This document shows, in pieces, positions 1-5,621 of a stretch of DNA of 5,999 nucleotides (its first letter is position 1; every line of letters starts with the position of its first letter). The position numbers were made by a program, and so were the translations under genes. Location of the stretch: NCBI GenBank assembly GCA_937888925.1, contig CALARM010000950.1, positions 1-5,999 of the forward strand, read 5' to 3'. The notes below the pieces were generated by a model. The model had not been told where the DNA came from. It made no database searches and saw nothing but the letters and a program-made list of their open reading frames with translations. The DNA is from an uncultured Synergistia bacterium (GTDB taxonomy: Bacteria; Eremiobacterota; SpSt-956; JAKJGF01).

Positions 1-3
1 ACA

Positions 4-1071
4 ATGATACCTGACGAAGCAAAACAATTCGAAGAGAAGAATCTGAAATATGCAAAGATTATACAGGAATCCATGACGGCAAAAAGAGAGGATATGGATA
101 AAAGAATAAAAGAATTAAATCTTGCCGCAACTCCTAAAGAAACGGTCTATGAAGAAAGCTCGCTGAAACTTTACAGATATACGCCTGTAAAAGAACAGCT
201 CCATGATACGCCGTTACTGATAATTCCTTCCCTCATACTCAGATATTATATAATGGATCTCATAAAAGGTCACAGCCTAATAGAAAACCTTGTAGAAAAC
301 GGGATAGACACATATCTTCTTGACTGGGGCATACCGGGAGACGAACATGGCCATCTCACATTTGACTACTATATAGATACCTTCATGAGAAGAGCCGTAA
401 GAAAAGTTTCCAGACTGACAGGAAAAAAGAAAATAAATATGCTCGGCCAGTGCCTTGGAGGAACCCTTGCATGTGTTTACACATCTCTCTATGAAGAACA
501 GATAAACAAACTCGTCTGTCTCACAACACCTGTAGATTTTCAGGACGCAGGAATTCTCGCACTGTGGACTAAAAAAGAACATATGAATATAGATAAAGTA
601 GTGGCTTCCTTCGGTAGTACAATACCTGCAGATTTTATTCATTCATGTTTTCAGTTTTTAGATGTAAAAGCCACAGTGGAAAGATATAAAAAGCTTTACA
701 ATAATGTCCTTGATGATAATTTTCTATTCTATTACAAAGCTCTCGATCAGTGGATCAATGATAAAATACCGTTCCCGGCACAGGTATTCAGGAAATTCAT
801 AGGTGAACTCTATCAGGAAAATCTTCTTGCAAAAGGAGAGTTTAAAATAAACGGGAAGGCGGCAGATCTGAAAAATATAACGTGTCCTGTGCTGAATATT
901 GTGGCAGAATTCGATCATGTGTTCCCGGAAAAATCGGCAAAAGCTATTAATTCACTTGTTGGAAGCCCTGTAGATTACCATGTCATCTCTGCAGGCCATG
1001 TTACCCTTGTAGCACTGTTTCCACAGAGAGAAGAAACTTTTAGATTGATAAGTACATTTTTAACACATTAA
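4..1071 (+). CDS. phaC: Class III-type poly(3-hydroxyalkanoate) synthase, PhaC-like subunit
   Basis: Predicted cytoplasmic, granule-associated enzyme that polymerises hydroxyacyl-CoA into polyhydroxyalkanoate storage polymer. The 355-residue product has the alpha/beta-hydrolase layout of PhaC: LLDWGIP near residues 105-111, the Cys-type lipase box GQCLGGT at 148-154 (nucleophile Cys150), PVDF at 176-179, Asp304 in EFDHVFP and His332 in AGHVTL. Length, triad spacing and the short N-terminus match class III synthases such as that of Allochromatium, which need a PhaE partner; class IV enzymes with PhaR are similar. No PhaE or PhaR gene lies in the window, though one could sit upstream. The ATG at base 4 fits the family N-terminus, but no upstream sequence is present to show an SD, so the start is likely rather than proven. 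The region around the His differs from the usual GGHIG. A hairpin follows six bases after the stop. Confidence 0.85.
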   Translation: MIPDEAKQFEEKNLKYAKIIQESMTAKREDMDKRIKELNLAATPKETVYEESSLKLYRYTPVKEQLHDTPLLIIPSLILRYYIMDLIKGHSLIENLVENGIDTYLLDWGIPGDEHGHLTFDYYIDTFMRRAVRKVSRLTGKKKINMLGQCLGGTLACVYTSLYEEQINKLVCLTTPVDFQDAGILALWTKKEHMNIDKVVASFGSTIPADFIHSCFQFLDVKATVERYKKLYNNVLDDNFLFYYKALDQWINDKIPFPAQVFRKFIGELYQENLLAKGEFKINGKAADLKNITCPVLNIVAEFDHVFPEKSAKAINSLVGSPVDYHVISAGHVTLVALFPQREETFRLISTFLTH

Positions 1072-1076
1072 ACATT

Positions 1077-1102
1077 TCAGGGCGAACCTGTATTCGCCCT
1101 GA
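1077..1102. terminator. Hairpin terminator between convergent genes
   Basis: A perfect 10-bp stem (TCAGGGCGAA at 1077-1086 with TTCGCCCTGA at 1093-1102) closes a 6-base loop. It starts 5 bases after the phaC stop and lies 19 bases downstream of the stop of the minus-strand gene. On the + strand it is followed by TTTAATATAA, only a weak U tract. Read on the other strand it is followed by AATGTTTAATG. It probably terminates both convergent transcripts, with moderate efficiency. Confidence 0.7.
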
Positions 1103-1121
1103 TTTAATATAACCCGGCCAG

Positions 1122-1307
1122 TTACTCATCAACCTCTTTAATTTCGCCAGAATCAAAAAGTCTGAGAATTCTGTCTATCTCTTCATAACCTTCTTCCGAA
1201 ATATCTCCGTCTTCAGTAAGGGCTGTCTGAAGTTCCTCTGCTTCTGCTTTTGTTATCTTCTTATCTTCAAGAATTCTGTCTACAAGTTCCCTGAGATTTT
1301 TTTTCAT
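1122..1307 (-). CDS. Small acidic helix-turn repeat protein, unknown function
   Basis: This 61-residue protein has no signal peptide or membrane segment and is rich in Glu, Asp, Lys and Arg, so it is probably cytoplasmic. I do not recognise a named family. It contains three similar turn motifs about 18-20 residues apart: EDKKITKAEAEEL (14-26), EDGDISEEGYEEI (32-44) and DSGEIKEVDE (52-61). Each has a D-x-x-I-x core followed by an acidic helix. This resembles the DGxIs-E turns of TerB-like or EF-hand-like helical proteins, but no complete calcium loop is visible. I chose the ATG at 1307 because AGGAGGG lies 7 bases upstream. An alternative ATG at 1331 would add eight residues and place that SD inside the gene. 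The gene is convergent with phaC and divergent from the TPR gene, so it is probably monocistronic. Confidence 0.7.
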   Translation of the reverse strand: MKKNLRELVDRILEDKKITKAEAEELQTALTEDGDISEEGYEEIDRILRLFDSGEIKEVDE

Positions 1308-1314
1308 CCAAAAT

Positions 1315-1321
1315 CCCTCCT
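1315..1321 (-). promoter_or_regulatory. Ribosome binding site deciding the start at 1307
   Basis: On the minus strand AGGAGGG is followed by ATTTTGG (7 bases) and then ATG. This ideal spacing selects the internal Met over the ATG 24 bases further upstream. Confidence 0.7.
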
Positions 1322-1380
1322 TCCTGATCAATTATCAATAGCCGTTCAGGTTACATTCCTGGTATTCACTGAAATTATTT

Positions 1381-1415
1381 CCAGTATTTTCAAAAATACT
1401 GGCGTTAAAATACTG
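1381..1415. promoter_or_regulatory. Candidate operator: palindrome plus third half-site
   Basis: CCAGTATTTT (1381-1390) and AAAATACTGG (1393-1402) form perfect 10-base inverted arms around CA. A further AAAATACTG (1407-1415) repeats the right arm 14 bases on. The site is 74 bases upstream of the small minus-strand gene's start. There is no T run, so a terminator is unlikely. A dimeric regulator site is the simplest reading; the regulator is unknown. Confidence 0.4.
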
Positions 1416-1451
1416 ACCTGGCCATAAGCTTGTAATAAATGGTTTCCTCCC

Positions 1452-1479
1452 GTTACGTGTTACGCGTTACCCGTCACGA
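1452..1479. repeat. Short heptamer tandem repeat, four degenerate units
   Basis: Four consecutive 7-base units read GTTACGT, GTTACGC, GTTACCC and GTCACGA. The fixed core is GTxAC with variable last bases. The cluster is much richer in CG dinucleotides than its AT-rich flanks and lies outside any gene. It resembles the short heptanucleotide repeat clusters scattered between genes in some bacterial genomes, but its genomic copy number cannot be seen here. Confidence 0.6.
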
Positions 1480-1561
1480 GAGCATATATTTCATACTCAC
1501 CTCAGTAAATTACGAATTTATTAATTTATTCTATTTAATGCTTTATTTTTCCTTCTCTGTT

Positions 1562-1590
1562 TTGTAAAAGCCCTATGGCCCGGATAGTAT
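1562..1590 (+). promoter_or_regulatory. Possible sigma70-type promoter for the TPR gene
   Basis: TTGTAA (1562-1567) and TAGTAT (1585-1590) are separated by exactly 17 bases. Each matches four of six consensus positions. An AT-rich stretch lies upstream at 1510-1550. The start would fall about 90 bases before the TPR ATG, leaving room for the leader ORF. Other -10-like hexamers occur nearby, for example TATATT near 1611, so the call is tentative. Confidence 0.3.
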
Positions 1591-1638
1591 CCAACTCAAT
1601 TCACCTGTTTTATATTACCGTAAAACGGAAGGATTTTA

Positions 1639-1686
1639 ATGTTTCCTGAGAGAATTACAGGACAAATTAAAAGAGGAGGTTTTTAA
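1639..1686 (+). CDS. Possible 15-codon leader peptide coupled to the TPR gene
   Basis: ATG at 1639 follows AAGGA (1629-1633) by 5 bases and opens a 15-residue frame, MFPERITGQIKRGGF, ending with TAA at 1684-1686. The next base begins the TPR ATG. The last codons (AGA GGA GGT) are the SD of the TPR gene itself, so ribosomes translating the leader would cover that SD and terminate directly at the downstream start. Translational coupling is therefore possible. An ORF this short can arise by chance, so translation is unproven. Confidence 0.3.
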   Translation: MFPERITGQIKRGGF

Positions 1687-2619
1687 ATGTTCTTAAAAGT
1701 ACAGACGATAATCTTATTATTCCTGCTGATAACAACGACATGTATTTTTGCACAATCGGCAAAGGAATGGAATAAAAAGGGAGTAGAACTTTTCAAACAG
1801 GGTAAATCAAAAGAAGCAGCACAGTGTTTTGAAAAAGCAGTAGAACTTAATCCTGCATCAGCAGACCTGTGGTTCAATCTCGGAAATTGTTATTATAGAA
1901 TGAATGCTATGACAGCGGCTATCGATAGCTACAGTAAAGCAGTGGAGCTAAAACCTGATTCTGATAAATTTCTGGCCGCTAAAGCCTGTGCTCTTGCACA
2001 TCGTGATGTTGAAGAAGCAGAAAAATGCTGCCAGAAAGCCATGAAAATCAATCCTAAAAGTTCTTATGCATTACTGGCCAGAGGGCTTCTTCTCAGTATA
2101 CAGAAAAGATATGAAGAAGCAATAAAATATCTGGATAAAAGTCTGGCTATTAACCCTGAAAGCAATGAAGCGTGGTGTCAAAAGGGAACTGCTTTATTTC
2201 TCCTGGGGAAATATGAAGGAGCCATTAAATGTTATAATAAAGCTTTAGAGATTGACTCTAAATACGCCTATGTCTGGTATAACAAGGGAATGGCCTTATG
2301 GGAACTCGGAAAACAGGAAGAAGCCATGAAATGTGTTGATAAAGGTGCAGAAATTGAACCTAAATTTGTCTTTCTTTATAAAATGGGAAGAAATTTACAT
2401 GAAGTAAAAAGATACGAAGAAGCCATTAAGTATTATAATAAAGCTTTAGAAGTTGAACGTACCTATTCCCATGCCTGGTATTACAAGGGAGACGCTTTAT
2501 ACAAACTCGGAAAATATGAAGCAGCCATTAAATGTTATGATAAAGCATTGGAAGGTTACCCTGGTTTTGAAGAGGCCAAAAAGGGTAAAGAAGAAGCTTT
2601 AAAGGCTCTGGGAAAATAG
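1687..2619 (+). CDS. Secreted tetratricopeptide repeat (TPR) protein, eight repeats
   Basis: The 310-residue protein begins with a hydrophobic signal peptide (residues 1-22, probable cleavage IFA|QS). There is no lipobox around Cys19, so a soluble periplasmic or exported product is likely. The rest is almost entirely TPRs, about 34 residues each: 23-56, 57-90, 91-123 (degenerate), 124-157, 158-191, 192-225, 226-258 (one residue short) and 259-292, with a capping helix at 293-310. Typical signatures such as AWYYKGDALYKLGKYEAAI and YNKALE recur. TPR superhelices bind peptides or proteins; the partner here is unknown. The start is fixed by AGAGGAGG (1672-1679), 7 bases before ATG. No enzymatic domain is visible. 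The gene is followed by a 229-base gap with a structured leader, so it is probably not co-transcribed efficiently with the lipoprotein genes. Confidence 0.85.
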   Translation: MFLKVQTIILLFLLITTTCIFAQSAKEWNKKGVELFKQGKSKEAAQCFEKAVELNPASADLWFNLGNCYYRMNAMTAAIDSYSKAVELKPDSDKFLAAKACALAHRDVEEAEKCCQKAMKINPKSSYALLARGLLLSIQKRYEEAIKYLDKSLAINPESNEAWCQKGTALFLLGKYEGAIKCYNKALEIDSKYAYVWYNKGMALWELGKQEEAMKCVDKGAEIEPKFVFLYKMGRNLHEVKRYEEAIKYYNKALEVERTYSHAWYYKGDALYKLGKYEAAIKCYDKALEGYPGFEEAKKGKEEALKALGK

Positions 2620-2650
2620 CAGCAGGATTTTTGGCGTGATAAAAAAATTC

Positions 2651-2803
2651 TCAGGGAAAAGATATGCTCTTACATGAGAAGCATATAAAAATGGCTGCAG
2701 AACCTTTTCAGGCTCTACGGGTGCAAATCACACCTCTGCCGTGGTGAGAAAACTTTTTGCTTCTCAGACGTGCCCATCTTTTCCGTGAAAGGAGGTGTTT
2801 TTT
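2651..2803 (+). ncRNA. Candidate structured leader RNA with terminator switch
   Basis: Bases 2651-2663 pair with 2776-2788 in a long-range helix (12 of 13 pairs, one G-G mismatch), enclosing a domain of about 138 bases. Inside are a hairpin ATATGCT/AGCATAT (2662-2668 with 2680-2686, overlapping the long helix by two bases), complementary GGTG/CACC/GGTG blocks (2720-2745) and TGAGAA/TTCTCA (2744-2749 with 2760-2765). The 3' strand of the long helix is also needed for a terminator-like hairpin (2775-2782 with 2790-2797) followed by TTTTTT. CACCTC (2731-2736) could alternatively pair with GAGGTG (2792-2797). Mutually exclusive folds upstream of a lipoprotein operon suggest a cis-regulatory attenuator or riboswitch. 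I could not match it to a known class; the ligand is unknown. Confidence 0.4.
2775..2803 (+). terminator. Terminator-like hairpin with six-T run
   Basis: CATCTTTT (2775-2782) can pair with AGGAGGTG (2790-2797) using three G-U pairs, giving 8 bp directly followed by TTTTTT (2798-2803). A competing local stem TCTTTTC/GAAAGGA (2777-2783 with 2787-2793) is also possible. It may simply end the TPR transcript or act as the attenuator of the lipoprotein operon. The stem is not very stable. Confidence 0.5.
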
Positions 2804-2830
2804 CTTAATCGTTTTATAAATATTTTTAAT

Positions 2831-2837
2831 AAGGAGG
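2831..2837 (+). promoter_or_regulatory. Ribosome binding site supporting a GTG start
   Basis: AAGGAGG sits 11 bases before GTG at 2849. No ATG or TTG in the right frame lies closer, and the frame from this GTG immediately encodes a typical lipoprotein signal (MAKKLN then a hydrophobic stretch). The spacing is slightly long, which may lower initiation. Confidence 0.65.
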
Positions 2838-2848
2838 AAATATAAAGA

Positions 2849-3391
2849 GTGGCAAAGAAGCTGAATATCTTAATTTTGCTTTTACTGGTATCAAGTTTTC
2901 TATTTCTATACATAACCGGCTGTGGAGATGACAGCAAAGTAATAGTTACTGTAACATCGACTCCTGTATTAAATAATGTGACTATAACAGGTTTCGTAAT
3001 GAATAATGGCGTAGCTGTTCCTTCTGCCTATGTACGTTTGTACAGAGACTCTGTATATATATCAGATCAAATAACGGATCTTGAGGGAAGGTATACCTTC
3101 TCCAACCTTTCTGCAGGTAATTATCGTGTGGAAGCGTGGCTGAGTAAGACTTTATATAGCAATGGCCAGCCAGCCACAGGAGCGATAAATATAACCCTCA
3201 CTTCACCGGGAACGGTAACAGTGAATATAATAAACGGCCAGGTTGCACCGACACCTGCAGTTACTCCCACTTCTACTCCTGTATCCACAGTAACTGCCAC
3301 GGCAACAATTACTGCTACATCGACTATTACGGCAACCCCGGTGAGTACGACAACACCATCAAGCGGAGTATGGAATCCTGTGATACAGTAA
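2849..3391 (+). CDS. Lipoprotein with carboxypeptidase-regulatory-like domain and Thr/Ser/Pro tail
   Basis: The 180-residue product starts at GTG and has a charged N-terminus, a hydrophobic stretch and lipobox ITGC, predicting lipidation at Cys25. The +2 residue is Gly, giving no clear inner-membrane retention signal. Residues about 44-129 form one beta-sandwich of the carboxypeptidase-regulatory / Cna-B type: VTITGFVMNNGVAVPSAYV, then TDLEGRYTFSNLSAGNYRVE, then NITLTSPGTVTVNI. Such domains are structural or adhesive rather than catalytic. Residues about 132-172 are a low-complexity Thr/Ser/Pro/Ala/Val tail with TPTSTP and TATxTIT repeats, ending in SSGVWNPVIQ. Such tails usually link domains, so a C-terminal position is unusual. 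The gene is the first of a two-gene operon, preceded by the candidate leader RNA. The stop codon overlaps the SD of the next gene. A role in surface attachment is inference. Confidence 0.75.
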   Translation: MAKKLNILILLLLVSSFLFLYITGCGDDSKVIVTVTSTPVLNNVTITGFVMNNGVAVPSAYVRLYRDSVYISDQITDLEGRYTFSNLSAGNYRVEAWLSKTLYSNGQPATGAINITLTSPGTVTVNIINGQVAPTPAVTPTSTPVSTVTATATITATSTITATPVSTTTPSSGVWNPVIQ

Positions 3392-3404
3392 AGGAGGCAT
3401 GTAA

Positions 3405-5366
3405 ATGAAGAAATTTTTCTATGGAATATTGATGACTCTGATAATAATTTGTCTGTCAGGGTGCGGAGGAAGCAGTACCGGCGTTGTGCCCGGTAATGTA
3501 AATACAGAGCCTGCAACCATTGGTACAGGGAGTGTAGAATTTCTGGTAAATGCTCCTGATATAGCTGAGAGTACGAAAGATATAAGCGGTCAGGTAATAA
3601 GTCCTTTTGTACAGACCATCGATATATATTTATATAATGATCCGAATAGTTTTGATCCTGCTAATCCGACGAATTACACAGGAAGTCCTTCCAATCAGTG
3701 GAGACATTTAGAGAGGACGGCTCCCGGTGCAAATACCTGGGCCAACAGCGGGCCATTCAATGACCTTCCCTACGGAAAAAAGGTAGCCTTTTTTATAGCA
3801 AAAACTTCCGCAGGTATGGAAATGGCCAGGAGAACCTGTTATTTTGAACTTACTCCTGCCAATAGTCCGTTACGTAATACGGTGAATTTAGGAGTGGATA
3901 TAAGTCCTGATGGAACAGTTAATCCGAAAGACATCATAATCAATTTAAATGACAGTGTGTACTGGGTGAATACGGGCAGTGTGTCAAGGACTCTTAATTT
4001 TACCACAGCAGGCACCTATCTTTCTCCGAATGATCCCAATGTGGTTATCCCTTCACTCGGTATGGCGTCAAGGCAGTTTACTGCCATAGTAGGAACAGGG
4101 CAGTATCTCTATGATTGTTCAGGCGGCACTACAGGAAACAGTGTTATTGTAAACAACGGTACAGACAGAGTCCGCCGTTATAATTCGGCAGGTGTGTATC
4201 AGGCTTCTTACAGCACCATATCTCTCGCTGCTGCCGCTGCCGGTAAGGGAGATAATATATATGTATCTGCAGGAACCTATGATGAGCAAATAAATTGCAC
4301 TGTAGAGAATGTGTCTTTTATCGGTGAGAATAAGAATACTACAATTATTAAACCTTCATCCGGTTCCGGAATTATTGTTAACCTTAATATTTCCGGCAAC
4401 AGTATAAGTAATTTCACTCTTGATGCAAGTGCTAATTCATCAATAAACCAGGGAATTGAATGTGTTAATTCAAATCCCCTGGCCAATCCGGTTAAGATTG
4501 AGAATAATATAATAAAGGGTTTTCTCACAAGCGGTTCTGGTATTTATGCCTATGGGTATAATATAACACTTACCGATAATACTATACAGAATTATACCAC
4601 TTCCGGCCTGTATGTTACAGGCCGTATGAAAACGGTTATAACAAATAATACCCTGAGCGCATCCGGAGGTTTCAGTGGTATTGGGATTAATAGTTTTGAA
4701 GGAGATCTCACTATAAGTAATAATACTGTTTCAGGTAATAATTCTTCAGGCAACGGATACGGTATTTCCATTGGTGTCTATTCCCCGGGGACAGGACCGT
4801 TCACTCTTGATTGCAGTGAAAATATTCTGCAGGATAATGTTACAGGTATATCTATTGCCCAGTTTAATAATTCTTATACTGCCAATTATTCTATAACACA
4901 TAATAATATAACCAGTATCTCTGGAGGCAGTAAAGGTATTTATATTATGAGAGCATCAGGTGCAGCAGGCTCCACCCTTAATATAACGTCAAACCTGATA
5001 AGTGTTCTGGCAGGGGGAATATTGTTTGACAATGATTCCTGTAATTCCTTTACCGCTGCAACCCGTCCCACTGTGACAAATAATTCCATTATCGTACCTG
5101 CCACTTCGGCAAATACTGGCGGAGTAGTGAGCAGGTATGCAACAGTTCCTTCATTCGGATATTTTGATATAAGCAATAACTGGTGGGGAAACAGTACTGC
5201 TCCCAATCTTCCGAGAGCCAACAGTCCTGCTTCAATTACCGATGCAGTAGATAATACAGCGGTTATAACAAATACCGGCAGTCAGTCCGGTCTTTCCATG
5301 ACTGGAACAGGAGGAAATATCTTCAAGTTTTCTCCGGCACTGTCTTCAGCGCCGTCTGTCCCTTAG
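3405..5366 (+). CDS. Lipoprotein: cupredoxin-like domain fused to parallel beta-helix
   Basis: This 653-residue protein has lipobox LSGC with lipidated Cys20, predicting an exported, membrane-anchored product. Residues about 41-163 are a beta-rich region I do not recognise. Residues about 164-250 follow the cupredoxin pattern (VNPKDIIINLNDSVYWVN, later GTGQYLYDC), but the copper ligands are mostly lost: Arg195 stands where the first His is expected, Cys238 remains, and Gly241 replaces the second His. Residues about 268-600 are a right-handed parallel beta-helix of the NosD/PbH1/DUF1565 type. It opens with a GDNIYVSAGTYDEQI motif, continues with many NNTI/SNNTVSG rungs and ends with the characteristic NNWWGNSTAPN. 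Beta-helices of this kind often bind or cut polysaccharide; no catalytic residues can be assigned. SD AAGGAGG (3391-3397) is 7 bases before ATG and overlaps the upstream stop, so translation of the two lipoproteins is probably coupled. Confidence 0.8.
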   Translation: MKKFFYGILMTLIIICLSGCGGSSTGVVPGNVNTEPATIGTGSVEFLVNAPDIAESTKDISGQVISPFVQTIDIYLYNDPNSFDPANPTNYTGSPSNQWRHLERTAPGANTWANSGPFNDLPYGKKVAFFIAKTSAGMEMARRTCYFELTPANSPLRNTVNLGVDISPDGTVNPKDIIINLNDSVYWVNTGSVSRTLNFTTAGTYLSPNDPNVVIPSLGMASRQFTAIVGTGQYLYDCSGGTTGNSVIVNNGTDRVRRYNSAGVYQASYSTISLAAAAAGKGDNIYVSAGTYDEQINCTVENVSFIGENKNTTIIKPSSGSGIIVNLNISGNSISNFTLDASANSSINQGIECVNSNPLANPVKIENNIIKGFLTSGSGIYAYGYNITLTDNTIQNYTTSGLYVTGRMKTVITNNTLSASGGFSGIGINSFEGDLTISNNTVSGNNSSGNGYGISIGVYSPGTGPFTLDCSENILQDNVTGISIAQFNNSYTANYSITHNNITSISGGSKGIYIMRASGAAGSTLNITSNLISVLAGGILFDNDSCNSFTAATRPTVTNNSIIVPATSANTGGVVSRYATVPSFGYFDISNNWWGNSTAPNLPRANSPASITDAVDNTAVITNTGSQSGLSMTGTGGNIFKFSPALSSAPSVP

Positions 5367-5398
5367 TACTGAAACAGATAAAAGGGTAGCCGTAAAAA

Positions 5399-5539
5399 GC
5401 TTCTGCCTGGCAGGCTCTGGAGAAGAAAAATTAGTCTTTTATATAGAATTAAAAATTAAATAAGGGTTAATTTATTGTCTGTAAAACAAATGATATAAGG
5501 CAAATTATTTTTCTTCGTAAGAGCCTGTCAGGCAGAAGC
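5399..5539. mobile_element. MITE-like element with 33-base terminal inverted repeats
   Basis: The arms at 5399-5431 and 5507-5539 are inverted copies in a single register: 29 of 33 positions are Watson-Crick, two are G-T and two mismatch. The outer 20 bases (starting GCTTCTGCCTGGCAGG) differ at one position only. Each arm also contains a small palindrome, GCCTG-G-CAGGC (5405-5415) or GCCTG-T-CAGGC (5523-5533). The 75-base interior is very AT-rich with no ORF. Size and shape fit a non-autonomous transposable element. No clear target-site duplication is visible, although TAAAA occurs near both ends. Alternatives are a large RNA stem-loop in the 3' untranslated region or a remnant of an insertion sequence. 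Confidence 0.5.
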
Positions 5540-5588
5540 GGATAAAATGGTTACTAATTTACCTGGAGCGGTACTCAGTCAGAATCCC

Positions 5589-5610
5589 GGAGGCGGCCAA
5601 TGCCGCCTCC
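5589..5610. terminator. GC-rich hairpin between convergent genes
   Basis: A perfect 9-bp stem (GGAGGCGGC at 5589-5597 with GCCGCCTCC at 5602-5610) closes a CAAT loop. It lies 11 bases beyond the stop of the minus-strand rhomboid gene. Neither strand shows a U tract after the stem, so it may act as a transcript-end stabiliser or Rho-assisted terminator rather than a classical intrinsic one. Confidence 0.5.
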
Positions 5611-5621
5611 AATGATTAATC

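Larger units (their letters stand above)
1308..1686. other. Divergent intergenic region, 379 bases
   Basis: It lies between the starts of the minus-strand small protein gene and the plus-strand TPR gene, so it should hold promoters in both directions. Visible contents are a palindromic operator-like site with a third half-site (1381-1415), a four-unit heptamer repeat (1452-1479), an AT-rich stretch with AATTTATT twice in tandem (1515-1530), a weak sigma70-type promoter (1562-1590) and a possible leader peptide (1639-1686). I found no convincing promoter for the minus-strand gene. Confidence 0.6.

Noticed and set aside
277..642. 121-residue minus-strand ORF inside phaC.
   Set aside because: It lies antisense within a strongly supported enzyme gene and has a Cys- and aromatic-rich composition unlike a real protein.
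1452..1479. CRISPR array.
   Set aside because: The units are 7 bases long and contiguous with no spacers; this is a simple tandem repeat.
2662..2686. The ATATGCT/AGCATAT hairpin as the terminator of the TPR gene.
   Set aside because: It is AT-rich and followed by A residues rather than T, so it does not fit an intrinsic terminator.
2701..2778. Possible cobalamin riboswitch, from GGTGCAAATC and the AGACGTGCCC segment resembling the end of a B12 box.
   Set aside because: The GCCACTG-type core and the GGGAA segment are missing, and the 3' segment matches the B12-box consensus only about 10 of 17 positions. It is kept as an unclassified leader.
2651..2803. Cyclic-di-GMP, SAM, TPP, glycine, T-box, 6S or SRP RNA.
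   Set aside because: None of the hallmark conserved strings of these classes that I know is present in the segment.
3399..3404. ATG-TAA at 3399 as a start for the beta-helix lipoprotein operon gene.
   Set aside because: It is followed at once by a stop and lies one base from the SD; the ATG at 3405 has correct spacing and encodes a lipoprotein signal.
3121..3516. 131-residue minus-strand ORF opposite the lipoprotein genes.
   Set aside because: It is antisense to two well-supported genes. Its Val/Ala-rich translation mirrors the Thr/Pro-rich tail, and no convincing SD was seen.
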